Part shown: piece after piece, positions 17,485 to 26,412 of the stretch
How the letters are laid out: each line of letters opens with the position of its first letter
Position numbering within the stretch: the first letter of the stretch is position 1
Source of the DNA: Micromonospora citrea
GTDB taxonomy: Bacteria > Actinomycetota > Actinomycetes > Mycobacteriales > Micromonosporaceae
Assembly (NCBI RefSeq): GCF_900090315.1
Contig: NZ_FMHZ01000002.1
Coordinates: 6,356,501-6,420,500 of the forward strand
Length of the DNA: 64,000 bases
Direction of reading: 5' to 3'
Position numbers and translations under genes: made by a program
The notes under the pieces: generated by a model
The model's input: the letters and a program-made list of their open reading frames with translations, nothing else
Told to the model about the DNA's origin: nothing
Databases searched by the model: none

Positions 17485-17501
17485 CTTGCCCATAGGGCAA
17501 G
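17485..17501. promoter_or_regulatory. MarR-type inverted repeat
   Basis: CTTGCCC-ATA-GGGCAAG is a perfect 7-bp inverted repeat in the tetR/marR intergenic region, about 50 bp before the marR start. Its size suits a MarR dimer. A second pair, CAGATG (17507-17512) and CATCTG (17528-17533), lies just downstream. Confidence 0.6.
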
Positions 17502-17549
17502 ATCTGCAGATGCTTGTATGCGGCAACCATCTGCGACGCGGGAGGAACG

Positions 17550-18017
17550 GTGGACGGCACCGCTCGTCAACTCGGCACCAGGCTGCACGAACTGGTCCGG
17601 ACCGTACGGCTGATCCGGCGTCGCCGGGCCGACGCCCGGCCCCTCGTGCCGCTCGGCCTGGTCGGCATGCTCATGCAGATCGACCAGCTTCCGCCCGGCT
17701 GCCACGCGCGGGAACTCGCCGCCCGCACCGGCCTCGACCCGTCGACCGTCAGCCGCGCCGTCGCCTCGCTCGTCGGACTCGGCCTGGTCGAGCGGGGCAC
17801 CGACCCCGCCGACATGCGGGCCAGGGTCCTGGCCCTGACCCCGGCCGGCCGCACCGCCCTGGCCGAGGTCTTCGACTGGTACGGCGGGGTGCTCGACCGG
17901 GCGCTCGCCGACTGGACGCCCGACGAGATCGCGGCGCTGAGCGGGGCGCTCGGCCGGTTCACCCGTGACATCGAGACCGCCCTCGGACACCCCGACAACC
18001 TGGAGGCCGCGCGATGA
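17550..18017 (+). CDS. MarR-family regulator
   Basis: A 155-residue MarR protein. The winged helix-turn-helix covers about 45-110 (CHARELAARTGLDPSTVSRAVASLVGLGLVER, then the wing with DPADMRARVLALTPAGR). The GTG at 17550 follows GGAGGAAC. The stop overlaps the ATG of the downstream transporter by ATGA, so the pair is coupled. The usual logic is repression of the efflux gene, relieved by its drug substrate. Probable target site at 17485-17501. Confidence 0.9.
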   Translation: MDGTARQLGTRLHELVRTVRLIRRRRADARPLVPLGLVGMLMQIDQLPPGCHARELAARTGLDPSTVSRAVASLVGLGLVERGTDPADMRARVLALTPAGRTALAEVFDWYGGVLDRALADWTPDEIAALSGALGRFTRDIETALGHPDNLEAAR

Positions 18018-19651
18018 GCGCACCCACCACGACGACCGGCGACGCGCCGATGACCCATCGGCAGACGCTGGAGGCGCTCAGCGGCCTGCTGCTGGTGCTC
18101 TTCGTCGCCATGCTCAGCGGCACCGTCGTCTCGACGGCGCTACCGAAGATCATCGGCGCCCTCGACGGGTCGCAGACCCAGTACACCTGGGTGGTCACCG
18201 CCACCCTGCTCACCGCCACCGCGACCACGCCGATCTGGGGCAAGCTCGCCGACCTGTTCAACAAGAAGCTGCTGGTGCAGGTCGCCATCGTCGTCTTCCT
18301 GGTGGGCTCGGTGGTCGCCGGCCTCGCCCAGACCGCCGGCCAGCTCATCGCCGCCCGCGCGTTCCAGGGCATCGGCGTCGGCGGCCTCCAGGCGCTCGTC
18401 CAGGTCGCCATCGCCGCGATGATCCCGCCGCGTGAGCGCGGCCGCTACAACGGCTACCTCGGCGGCGTCATGGCCGTGGCGACGGTCGGCGGCCCGCTGC
18501 TGGGCGGGCTCATCGTCGACACGTCCTGGCTCGGCTGGCGCTGGTGCTTCTTCGTCGGGGTCCCCGTCGCCGTCATCGCGCTGATCCTCCTCCAGTTCAC
18601 CCTGCGACTGCCGACGGTCCGCCGCGACAACGTGAAGATCGACTACCTGGGCGCGACCCTGATCGCCGCCGGGGTCAGCGTGCTGCTCATCTGGATCTCC
18701 TTCGTCGACGACTCGTTTTCCTGGATCTCCTGGCAGAGCGCGGCCATGGTGGGCGGCTCGGTCGTCCTGCTGGCCCTGGCCGTCCTGGTGGAGTCGCGCG
18801 CCGCCGAGCCGGTGGTCCCGCTCGACCTGGTCCGCCAGCGCACCACCGCCCTGGCCATCCTGGGCAGCCTGGCGGTCGGCATGGCCATGTTCGGCGGCGC
18901 CGTCTTCCTCGGTCAGTACTTCCAGATCGGCCGGGGCTACAGCCCGACGGAGGCCGGGCTGCTGACCATCCCGATGATGGCCGGCGTCCTCGGCTCCTCG
19001 ATCGTGGCCGGCCGCATGATCACGAAGTCGGGGAAGATCAAGCCCTACATCCTCGTCGGGGCGGTCGTGCTCGTCGTCGGATTCGCCCTGCTCGGCACCA
19101 TCGACCACCGGACGTCGCTGGTGCTGGTCGGCGCGGCCATGTTCATCGTCGGCGTCGGGGTCGGCATGACCATGCAGAACCTCGTCCTCGCCGTGCAGAA
19201 CACCGTCTCCCTCAAGGACATCGGCGCGGCCAGCTCCACCGTCGCGTTCTTCCGCTCCCTCGGCGGCACCATCGGGGTGTCGGTGCTCGGCGCGGTCCTC
19301 GCCCGCCGGGTCACCGACCAGATCACCACCGACCTCGCCGCCGCGGGCATCCCCACCTCCGGCGACGCCGGCGGCAGCCTCAACGTCGACGCCATGCCGG
19401 CCGTGGTCCAGCAGATCGTCCGGGCCGCGTACGGCGACGCCACCGGCCACATCTTCGTCATCTCGGCGGCCATCGCCGTGGTCGGCATCGTCGCCGCGGC
19501 CCTGCTCAAGCCGGTCACCCTGCGCACCAGCCTGGACCTGCCGGACGCCGCCACCTCGGCCGCCGTCGCCGCCGACGCCGTCGACGGTGCTCCCGCCCTC
19601 GACCAGGTGGACGTGGACGCCGCGGCGAAGGGGGCGCCGGTCCGCCGCTGA
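18014..19651 (+). CDS. MFS drug efflux transporter, DHA2 (EmrB/QacA) family
   Basis: A 545-residue transporter with about 14 hydrophobic spans. Motif A-like GKLADLFNKK follows helix 2, and VGGPLLGGLIVD is the antiporter motif C of helix 5. The C-terminal tail is Ala/Asp-rich and cytoplasmic. It is proton-driven export of a hydrophobic compound by family rule. Coupled to marR by an ATGA overlap and followed by a strong hairpin. Confidence 0.92.
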   Translation: MSAPTTTTGDAPMTHRQTLEALSGLLLVLFVAMLSGTVVSTALPKIIGALDGSQTQYTWVVTATLLTATATTPIWGKLADLFNKKLLVQVAIVVFLVGSVVAGLAQTAGQLIAARAFQGIGVGGLQALVQVAIAAMIPPRERGRYNGYLGGVMAVATVGGPLLGGLIVDTSWLGWRWCFFVGVPVAVIALILLQFTLRLPTVRRDNVKIDYLGATLIAAGVSVLLIWISFVDDSFSWISWQSAAMVGGSVVLLALAVLVESRAAEPVVPLDLVRQRTTALAILGSLAVGMAMFGGAVFLGQYFQIGRGYSPTEAGLLTIPMMAGVLGSSIVAGRMITKSGKIKPYILVGAVVLVVGFALLGTIDHRTSLVLVGAAMFIVGVGVGMTMQNLVLAVQNTVSLKDIGAASSTVAFFRSLGGTIGVSVLGAVLARRVTDQITTDLAAAGIPTSGDAGGSLNVDAMPAVVQQIVRAAYGDATGHIFVISAAIAVVGIVAAALLKPVTLRTSLDLPDAATSAAVAADAVDGAPALDQVDVDAAAKGAPVRR

Positions 19652-19670
19652 GGCCCGACCCGACAACGCA

Positions 19671-19714
19671 GCCGGGGCCGCCGCCGTCGCTTGCGCGACG
19701 GTGGCGGCCCCGGC
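19671..19714 (+). terminator. Terminator of the MFS gene
   Basis: A 20-bp stem (19671-19690 with 19695-19714, one G-T pair) closes on the tetraloop TTGC, 20 bp after the transporter stop. Confidence 0.8.
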
Positions 19715-19775
19715 TCGTGTCCGCGAGGGGTGCGGACGGTCGCGCGAAGGGCCCGCCCAGGGGGCGCGGAAACGC

Positions 19776-19809
19776 ATCGGGGAGGGACGGTGGCCCGTCC
19801 CTCCCCGAT
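19776..19809 (-). terminator. Terminator of the minus-strand lipidless membrane protein gene
   Basis: A perfect 15-bp stem (19776-19790 with 19795-19809) with loop TGGC, 16 bp beyond the stop of the minus-strand gene. It stands back to back with the MFS terminator. Confidence 0.75.
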
Positions 19810-19825
19810 CGTCGAACCGTGCCCG

Positions 19826-20683
19826 TCAGGCCAGGAACTTGTCCAGCGCGGCCTCGACGGTGCCGGCGTCCGGCGACGCGTACGCCTTCATGGTGTTCTT
19901 GTTGTACGAGATGAAGCTCGGGCACCGGCTCGCCGGGGCGCTCACGGTGCCGCCGTCGCCGATCTTCTCACCGGTCTTCGCGGCGTGGAAGGTCAGCGTG
20001 TAGCGCGACGAGACGTAGTCGATCGTGACCTGCTTGCCCGAGCTGGTGTACTGGCACTTCTTCGGCGTGCCCTCGCTGCCCTCCACGAACTTCAGGCAGC
20101 CGACCACCGAGACCGTCTCGAACTGGGCGCTCCTGGCGTAGTACGGCTTGTTCGAGGCGATCGTCTTCGACGACCAGAACGTCGGCCGGTCGGGGTTGTT
20201 CGAGAAGACGTACGCCTTGGCCCCGGACGGCCCGTTGTAGGGCGCCGCGTTCAGGATCTGGCTGCCCTCGCAGACGTCGCCCAGGTCGCTGGAGTAGCGG
20301 GCGGTCACCGCGTTGTTGCTGTTCGGCTGCTCCGACTCGGACTGCTCGGGGCTGGGCGAGGTGGAGGTGTCGGGGCCTGGGTTGCCGGCGGTCGGGTTGG
20401 CGGTGGCGGACGCGATCGGGGTGGGATCGTCGTCGTCGTTGTTGACGAGGAGGAAGCCGATTCCGCCACCGCAGAGCACGAGCAGGACCACCACGGCGGC
20501 CGCCGACAGGCCGATGATCAGGCCCTTGTTCGACTTCTGCGGCGGCGGGACGGGGGCCCCGAACTGCGGCGGCTGCCCGGGCTGGCCGTATCCCGGGTAC
20601 CCGGCCGGCGGGGCCGGCGGCCCGCTCCACGGGGTGACGTTCGGGTCCGGCTGCCCTCCGTACGGGGGGTGACTGTCGGTCAT
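19826..20683 (-). CDS. Single-pass membrane protein with Pro/Gly-rich cytoplasmic head
   Basis: A 285-residue protein. Residues 1-50 are Pro/Gly/Tyr-rich (PPYGGQPDP, YPGYGQPGQPP), a cytoplasmic head seen on many actinobacterial signalling or wall proteins. One membrane helix lies at about 53-80 (GLIIGLSAAAVVVLLVLCGGG), then an acidic and Ser/Thr linker (about 82-125) and an extracytoplasmic domain of about 155 residues with four Cys (DVCEG, VGCLK, KCQYT, SRCPS). No enzyme motif was recognised. Function unknown. Confidence 0.8.
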   Translation of the reverse strand: MTDSHPPYGGQPDPNVTPWSGPPAPPAGYPGYGQPGQPPQFGAPVPPPQKSNKGLIIGLSAAAVVVLLVLCGGGIGFLLVNNDDDDPTPIASATANPTAGNPGPDTSTSPSPEQSESEQPNSNNAVTARYSSDLGDVCEGSQILNAAPYNGPSGAKAYVFSNNPDRPTFWSSKTIASNKPYYARSAQFETVSVVGCLKFVEGSEGTPKKCQYTSSGKQVTIDYVSSRYTLTFHAAKTGEKIGDGGTVSAPASRCPSFISYNKNTMKAYASPDAGTVEAALDKFLA

Positions 20684-21054
20684 CTGAAGCCCTTATCGCT
20701 GTCGACGTGTGCCCAGGGACGGGGAACATGCAACAGGGTAGTGAGGGCTCCAAATCACGCCAGTTGTCGGCGAGCGGCCGGAGGCCCGGTCTTCGGCGAC
20801 GGACACCCCGCTCGATCACGCTGCGTGCGCGACATGATCCCGTACGTCGATGCGGTCGGCGGCGGGATCGAGGGCCCGAGGAAGCGGATCCCGGTTTCCG
20901 GCGCGGGAATCGGACGTCTGGCCGCCTCGGTGTCGGCGCCGGGGCGGCCCCGGACGATCTCCGTGACGTAGATCACTGTAACGTTTGTGGAACCGGCGCG
21001 ACGGTAGTGGCGGGACGCCCTCGCGTCCGCGCCGTCGGGGTGTCGTCCCGGTCG

Positions 21055-21360
21055 GGCCGAGGCGCACCCGACCGTCGGCGCGGTGCCGCCGTCTCCGCTG
21101 CCCGGGAACCCGAACGAGGTCTGACCGCCGGGTGGGAGGGCGCCGTTCCCGCCCGCGTCGCGTGCCGTCGCCTCGGCCCCGTCCTGCGTCAGCCGGGCGT
21201 TGCACGACTGGGTGACCCGGTCGCCGGCCGGAAGGGTCAGGCGCGCGGTCCAACCGGTGGTCGCGATGGCGCCGGAGTTGCGCACCGTCACCTCACCCTG
21301 GAAGCCGCCCGGCCATCGGCCCACCGGCCGGTGGTGCGCCTCGCACCCGGCGGGCGGGCC
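21055..21360 (-). pseudogene. Orphan CBM2 (cellulose-binding) module, gene remnant
   Basis: Minus-strand frame with PDPTPTGPPAG (a Pro/Thr linker), then a family 2 carbohydrate-binding module: WPGGFQGEVTVRNSG, TTGWTARLTLPAGD, NARLTQDG, LPPGGQTSFGF and the closing APTVGC. The two module Cys are kept. No catalytic domain or signal peptide lies upstream, and the frame runs on about 100 codons past the module in non-protein-like sequence, so this is the broken 3' end of a secreted polysaccharide-degrading enzyme gene. The rest of 20684-21619 shows no gene; it must carry the promoter of the S8 protease. Confidence 0.65.
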
Positions 21361-21619
21361 GGTGGGCGTCGGGTCGGGGTGTGCTGTGTGACGGCCCGTC
21401 GCTTTCCCCCCCGCAGTCAACCAGAGGCGCTGACGTATCTCAATGGAATCTCGCCTCACGCAAGGGTTTCACGTCGACATCTTCAACATCGTCCTCAGAC
21501 TGTGAACACCAAAGAAATATACGGACGTGAATGTGATGGCTAAGGTTTCCTCATCGTTCACCGCCTCGGCGGGTGCGCCACGAGCCGCCCGCGGGCCAGG
21601 ACAGCAGGAGGACCGGGAG

Positions 21620-22858
21620 ATGACACTCCCTCGCACTCAACGGCGTATCGTCGCCGGCGCCGTCGGCGTGCTCGCCAGTGCCGCCATGGTCACCACCATG
21701 ATCGGCTCCCCGGCGGCGGCAGCCCCGGCGACCGGTGAGATCCGCGGCGCCGGCGGCGCGACGGCCGTGACCGACAGCTACATCGTCGTGCTCAAGGACA
21801 GCGGCGTCGGCGGTCGCGCCGGCACCCGGCAGGCCGAGGTGCGCAGCGCCGCCGGCACGCTGGCCGCGCGCTTCGGCGGGACGGTGGGGCACGTCTACGG
21901 CGACGCGCTCAACGGCTTCGAGGTGCGGCTGTCGGAGCGGGCCGCCAAGCGCCTCGCCGCGCACCCCGCCGTCGACTACGTCGAGCAGAACCACACCGTG
22001 ACGACGACGGCCACCCAGAACAACCCGCCGTGGGGCCTCGACCGCATCGACCAGCGCGCCCTGCCGCTGAGCCGCACGTACACGTACAACAGCAGCGGCA
22101 CCGGCGTCACCGCGTACGTCATCGACACCGGCATCCGGACCACCCACGTCGACTTCGCCGGCCAGGCCGTCGACGGCTTCGACGCGGTCGACAACGCGCT
22201 GCCGGCCACCGACTGCAACGGCCACGGCACCCACGTCGCGGGCACCGTCGGCGGCAACACCTACGGGGTGGCGAAGAACGTCCGGCTGGTGGGCGTGCGG
22301 GTGCTGAACTGCCAGGGCAGCGGCACCTGGGCACAGGTCATCGCCGGCATCAACTGGGTCACCTCCAACCACCAGGCGGGTCAGCCGGCGGTGGCGAACA
22401 TGAGCCTCGGCGGCTCCTACAACGCGTCGCTGAACACCGCGGTGGCGAACTCGATCGCCGACGGCATCACCTACGCCGTGGCCTCCGGCAACTCGAACGC
22501 CAACGCCTGCAACTTCTCGCCGGCCTCCGTGCCGACGGCGCTGACCGTCAACGCCTCGCAGAGCAACGACGCGCGGGCCTCGTTCTCCAACTGGGGCACC
22601 TGCACCGACATGTTCGCCCCCGGCGTGGGCGTCCTGTCGGCCTGGTCCACCAGCGACACCGCCACCTCGTCGATCAGCGGCACGTCGATGGCCTCGCCGC
22701 ACGTCGCGGGCGCTGCCGCCCGGGTGCTCAGCGTCAACCCGAGCTGGACCCCCGCCCAGGTGCACTCCTACCTGGTCAGCCAGGCCACGCCCAACGTGAT
22801 CACCAACCCGGGCACCGGCTCGCCGAACCGGCTGCTCTACCTCGCGCCCACCTTCTGA
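21620..22858 (+). CDS. Secreted S8 serine protease (proteinase K/aqualysin type)
   Basis: A 412-residue preproenzyme. Signal peptide about 1-36 (ends PAAAA), inhibitor I9 propeptide about 45-125 (SYIVVLKDSG to VDYVEQNHTV), mature domain about 132-412. The catalytic triad is plain: Asp in VIDTGIR, His in NGHGTHVAGT, Ser in SGTSMASPHVAG. It lacks the C-terminal pro-region of aqualysin. The ATG at 21620 has AGGAGG upstream; the frame is open from 21527, but that part is not signal-like. An AT-rich patch at 21510-21540 with TATACG (21519-21524) may hold the promoter. Followed by a clear hairpin. Confidence 0.93.
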   Translation: MTLPRTQRRIVAGAVGVLASAAMVTTMIGSPAAAAPATGEIRGAGGATAVTDSYIVVLKDSGVGGRAGTRQAEVRSAAGTLAARFGGTVGHVYGDALNGFEVRLSERAAKRLAAHPAVDYVEQNHTVTTTATQNNPPWGLDRIDQRALPLSRTYTYNSSGTGVTAYVIDTGIRTTHVDFAGQAVDGFDAVDNALPATDCNGHGTHVAGTVGGNTYGVAKNVRLVGVRVLNCQGSGTWAQVIAGINWVTSNHQAGQPAVANMSLGGSYNASLNTAVANSIADGITYAVASGNSNANACNFSPASVPTALTVNASQSNDARASFSNWGTCTDMFAPGVGVLSAWSTSDTATSSISGTSMASPHVAGAAARVLSVNPSWTPAQVHSYLVSQATPNVITNPGTGSPNRLLYLAPTF

Positions 22859-22874
22859 CCGTCGCGTCGCGGCG

Positions 22875-22905
22875 CCGGCCCCGGGGCCTTCCGCCCCGGG
22901 GTCGG
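22875..22905. terminator. Terminator between convergent protease and siderophore genes
   Basis: A 13-bp stem (22875-22887 with 22893-22905, one G-T pair) with a 5-nt loop, 16 bp past the protease stop and also downstream of the convergent minus-strand acyltransferase gene. Confidence 0.75.
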
Positions 22906-22980
22906 TACGCGTGCGGCGGGCCGAGCGGACGCGGGTGCTCCGGCCCCGAGCCCTCGTCGGCCGCCCGGTCCCGCCGGCCG

Positions 22981-23541
22981 TCAGACCGGTACCGGCTGGT
23001 CCGACTCGAACCGTTCCCTGGTCAGGAACGCCAGCCGGGCCCGCTTGTCGGGCATGTCGACCTCGTCGCCGAAGGTGAAGCCCTCCCGCTCCAGCCGCTC
23101 CAGCGCGCGCTGGTTGCGCACGTCGGGCTCGACCACGACCCGCTGCCGCGTCGGGTCGCTGAACAGGAACCGGACCAGCGCCGAGCCGACGCCGGCGGTG
23201 AGGCCGCGCGGCGGGCGGTTGCCGGGCGCGAGCAGCAGGTGCATCCCGACGTCGCCGGGCCGGACGGCATAGCGCTCGCCGACCGGGTCCGCCTCCGGCT
23301 GGTAGGTCTGGAACAGCCCGACCGGCGCGTCGTCAAGCATGATCAGGTATGCGTGGTGGGTGGCGAGCCCGTCGACGAACTCGTAGATCTCCCGCACGTC
23401 GTCCACCGAGTACGACCCCATGCCCCAGAACGACGCCCGGGGCTCGGTCACCCAGCCGTGCACCAGTTCCGCGTCGCGCTTCGGGTCCAGCACGACGAGC
23501 GACAGCTCGCCGAGCCCGGGAATCTTCTCCTGGTGGGTCAC
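22981..23541 (-). CDS. desH: Siderophore-type GNAT N-acyltransferase (desH-like)
   Basis: A 186-residue acyltransferase of the IucB/RhbD-like group. Family blocks are LVHGWVTEPRASFWGM near the N-terminus, then GDVGMHLLLAPGNRPPRG and [21 protein letters not shown]. It is clearly related to desC at 30,010 in this window (shared GDVGMH and VVVEPDVRN). The GTG at 23541 overlaps the stop of the upstream acylase gene by GTGA, so the two are coupled. Its place suggests acyl transfer to a hydroxylamine or amine of the siderophore, giving acyl variants. From memory, desG/desH are names used for such a pair beside some des clusters; orthology is inferred. Confidence 0.8.
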   Translation of the reverse strand: MTHQEKIPGLGELSLVVLDPKRDAELVHGWVTEPRASFWGMGSYSVDDVREIYEFVDGLATHHAYLIMLDDAPVGLFQTYQPEADPVGERYAVRPGDVGMHLLLAPGNRPPRGLTAGVGSALVRFLFSDPTRQRVVVEPDVRNQRALERLEREGFTFGDEVDMPDKRARLAFLTRERFESDQPVPV

Positions 23542-25643
23542 GGTGTCTCTGCTCCTGGTTCCGGGGTGAGTTCTCGCCAGTCGGTGACCACCGGGGCCAG
23601 CGCGCCGCCGGCCCACAGCGGCAGTTGGTCGTCGAAGTGCACGTCGCCGGGCCGTCCGGACGCGCCGAACGGCACCACCCAGCGGCTCTGCGCGCGATCG
23701 GTCAGGTCCCACACGTAGCGGGCCACCGGGCCGCGCCAGCACGCGTCGGACACGCCGGGGACGCTGGAGGTGGCCAGCACGCACTCCGTGTCGCCGGGCA
23801 GCGCGACCCGCGCCCGCATCGCCTCCACCGCCGCGCCGACCGCCGGCGCGACCCCGAGGTGGACCGGGTGCAGCAGGTGCCGCCGCCCCCACGGCCCCGG
23901 CGGGTCGCCCGCCGCGACGTCCTCGAGGGCGGCGGCGGCCACCGGGTCGACGTCGCCGCCGAGGCGGTGCAGGCCGGCGACGACGCCGTCCAGGGCGTGA
24001 CCGATGCGCGACAGCGGGTCGGTCCACGGCGCGAACAGCCCGTCGAAGGCGCTCGGGGCGTGCAGCGGGCGCAGGCTCGGGTGCTCGTGCAGCCGGCGGG
24101 CCAGGGCCGCGCGCCAGGCCGCGAACGCGCCCGCGTCGGTGCTGTCGGCCCGCATCCGGCCGTCCCAGGCGACCAGCCGGTCCCGCAGGCGCCGCGCCGG
24201 CGCGCCGAGGCCGTCGGGGTGGAGCCGGTCGAGCACGCCGCGCAGGGTCGCGGCCTCCAGCCGGGTGTCGGTGTGTACGGCCTCCGGGCCGGCGCCGTCG
24301 GCCAGCAGGGCCCGGATGCGGCGGGCGCGGTGCGGCGGGGCGAAGTCGGCGCCGAGGTCGGCGGTGTCGGCGCGGCGGTCGTTGGCGCACACCGCGACAC
24401 CGTCGACGCGCGTGCGGCGTGGCGGCGCGTAGTCGCCCCGCCACCGGTACCGCGGGTCCCAGCCGGGCACCGGCTCGCGCCGGCACCGCTCGTCGCGGAT
24501 CGGCACGAGCCCCGCGACGAGTTGGGCCACCGCCCCGCGCCGGTCGGCGACGAGGACGCTGTTGACCGGCTCGACCCAGTCCCGCAGCGCCTCGGCGACG
24601 TCGTCGACGCTGCGCGCCCGCAGCAGCGGCAGCAGAGCGTCGAAACCGAGCCGCGCCTCGACCCGCGCGGGGGCCCGCAGGCTGATCGCCTCGCCGGTGC
24701 CCCGGTCGTGGTCGACGACCGGTCCGCGCGGGGTCTCGATCACCTCGACGGATTCCGGCTCGTCGCCGCGCACCGCGATCCGCTCGACGTGGCGGTGCGC
24801 CGGCACCCAGCCGTCGCCGTCGCGGACCAGCACGCGGTCGCCGTCGCGGCGCAACCGCTCCCGGTAGAGGTCCTGGTAGTCGGCCATCGCGTTGGTGACG
24901 GCCCAGGCCACCTCGCCGGCGTGGCCGAAGTGGGGCAGGCCCGGGACGCCCGGGAACGCGAGGCCGAACACGTCGAACTCGGGGCAGGCGAGGCGCACCT
25001 GCTGGTAGATGCCGGGCAGTTCGAGGACGCGGTGCGGGTCGCCGGCGACGACCGGCGCCCGGCCGGTGACCGGGTCGCCGGGCACCGCCCAGGCGTTGCT
25101 GCCCGACCCGCCGGGCCCCTCGACGGCGAACAGGCCGGTCGCCGCCGGGCCGAGGGTGCCGGCGACGTGGGCGTGCCACAGCTTGTTGGGGAAGGTGGAG
25201 AAAAGCACGTGCTGGACGAGGAAGACGCCCAGCGGCGACCACGGCCGCCACGCGCCCGGCGCGCAGCCGACCGCCGCGAACTCGGGCGCCGCGGCGGCGC
25301 CCTCGGCCAGCCCTTCATTGACCCCGTCGACGTAGGCGCCGACCCAGCGCCGGGTCGCCGGGGCGAGCCGGTCGAAGCAGCGCCGGGCGGTGTCGTCGAG
25401 GCGGGCCCGGCGGGCGAACCTGTCCCAGCCCAGCTCGGCGGGGCCGACGTGCTCGGCGAGTCGGCCCTCCGATCGCCACCGCTCGACCTCGATCTGCCAG
25501 GCCCGGTCGAGGGCGGCCACCCGGCCCTGCAGCCGGGCGAGGTCGTCGACGGTGTCGGCGCGCAGGTGGGGGATCCCCCACCGGTCGCGATGGACCCCGG
25601 TCATCGCGGCGCTGGTCGCACGGGCGGCCGTACCGCCTGCCAC
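23538..25643 (-). CDS. desG: Penicillin-acylase-family amidase of the siderophore locus (desG-like)
   Basis: A 701-residue Ntn hydrolase of the penicillin amidase family (S45). The precursor has an alpha part (DRWGIPHLRADT near the N-terminus), a spacer, and the autocleavage point in GPGGSGSNAWAV, where the Ser of SNAW becomes the new N-terminal nucleophile of the beta chain. Later blocks VAGDPHR and FPGVPGLPHFGH are typical. No signal peptide is seen, unlike PvdQ-type periplasmic acylases. The GTG at 25643 sits 13 nt from an iron box that covers its TAACCT -10, so it is iron-repressed. A likely role is attaching or removing acyl/aryl groups on the hydroxamate siderophore. Confidence 0.85.
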   Translation of the reverse strand: MAGGTAARATSAAMTGVHRDRWGIPHLRADTVDDLARLQGRVAALDRAWQIEVERWRSEGRLAEHVGPAELGWDRFARRARLDDTARRCFDRLAPATRRWVGAYVDGVNEGLAEGAAAAPEFAAVGCAPGAWRPWSPLGVFLVQHVLFSTFPNKLWHAHVAGTLGPAATGLFAVEGPGGSGSNAWAVPGDPVTGRAPVVAGDPHRVLELPGIYQQVRLACPEFDVFGLAFPGVPGLPHFGHAGEVAWAVTNAMADYQDLYRERLRRDGDRVLVRDGDGWVPAHRHVERIAVRGDEPESVEVIETPRGPVVDHDRGTGEAISLRAPARVEARLGFDALLPLLRARSVDDVAEALRDWVEPVNSVLVADRRGAVAQLVAGLVPIRDERCRREPVPGWDPRYRWRGDYAPPRRTRVDGVAVCANDRRADTADLGADFAPPHRARRIRALLADGAGPEAVHTDTRLEAATLRGVLDRLHPDGLGAPARRLRDRLVAWDGRMRADSTDAGAFAAWRAALARRLHEHPSLRPLHAPSAFDGLFAPWTDPLSRIGHALDGVVAGLHRLGGDVDPVAAAALEDVAAGDPPGPWGRRHLLHPVHLGVAPAVGAAVEAMRARVALPGDTECVLATSSVPGVSDACWRGPVARYVWDLTDRAQSRWVVPFGASGRPGDVHFDDQLPLWAGGALAPVVTDWRELTPEPGAETP

Positions 25644-25655
25644 AGGAACATCAAC

Positions 25656-25674
25656 TTAGGTTACCCTCCCCTAA
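25656..25674. promoter_or_regulatory. Iron box (IdeR/DmdR-type) between desG and desF
   Basis: TTAGGTTACCCTCCCCTAA matches the actinobacterial iron-box consensus in its left half and outer right half; the right half-site is weaker. It lies in the 58-bp gap between divergent genes and overlaps a minus-strand TAACCT -10. One site probably represses both directions when iron is plentiful. Confidence 0.8.
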
Positions 25675-25701
25675 CTGAGGTGGACCTTACCTGGAGGGTG
25701 C

Positions 25702-26412
25702 GTGAAGCGAAACTGGGAGGCCCTGGTGCTGAAGGCCATGGGCGGCCGGGACTTCCGGCTGACCGTGCTCGGCGCCGAGTCGGTCGGTGGGAACTACCGC
25801 CGGCTGCGCATGGACGGCGGCGGGCTGCTGGAGGCGTACGGCGTCCACCCCACCATGTGGGTCCGGCTGTGGTTCGACAACGACGGCCGTCCCCACCAGC
25901 GCGCGTACACCCTCGTCGACCCGGACCCGGCGACCGGCCGGTTCGACCTCGAGTTCGCCATCCACGACGGGTGCGCCGCCCGCTGGGCCGCCGCCGCCGA
26001 GCCCGGCGACACCATCGACGCCACGATGCAGGGCAGCGCGTTCAGCCTGCCGGACCCCGCCCCGCGGCACCTCTACCTGGTCGGCGACGCCGCCTCGCTC
26101 CCGGCCGTGAACAGCCTGCTCGACGCGGCCCCCGACGTCCCGGCGACGGTCTGGCTGGAGTACGCCGACGAGGGCGAGAAGGCCCTCACGCCGCGCGCCC
26201 GGGAGCGGCACGAGGTCACCTGGGTGCCGCGCCGCGACGAGGGGCGGCACCTGGTCGACACCGTCTGCGCGGCCCTGCCCGCCGCCGACGACGCGCACTA
26301 CTGGGTGGCCTGCGAGGCGGCCAGCACGCGCGGCATCACCAGGCACGTGCGGCGGACGCTGGGCGTCGGCAAGCACCAGCTCACCTCGCTCGCCTACTGG
26401 AGCGCCAGGTGA
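25702..26412 (+). CDS. desF: Ferri-siderophore reductase, SIP family (desF-like)
   Basis: A 236-residue siderophore-interacting FAD flavoprotein. FAD-binding barrel about 12-120 with RAYTLVD (the RxYTxR-like flavin motif) and HDGCAARWAAAAEPGD; NAD(P)H-binding half about 122-236 with LYLVGDAASLPAVNSLL and YWVACEAASTRGITRHVR. It reduces the imported ferric siderophore to release iron. First gene of a two-gene unit, coupled by GTGA to the shortened transporter. Start GTG 25702 with GGAGGG upstream. Confidence 0.9.
   Translation: MKRNWEALVLKAMGGRDFRLTVLGAESVGGNYRRLRMDGGGLLEAYGVHPTMWVRLWFDNDGRPHQRAYTLVDPDPATGRFDLEFAIHDGCAARWAAAAEPGDTIDATMQGSAFSLPDPAPRHLYLVGDAASLPAVNSLLDAAPDVPATVWLEYADEGEKALTPRARERHEVTWVPRRDEGRHLVDTVCAALPAADDAHYWVACEAASTRGITRHVRRTLGVGKHQLTSLAYWSAR

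Noticed and set aside
22981..25251. A 756-codon minus frame ending in the acyltransferase
   Set aside because: The upstream 570 codons are an out-of-frame reading of the acylase gene; the true start is the GTG overlapping its stop.
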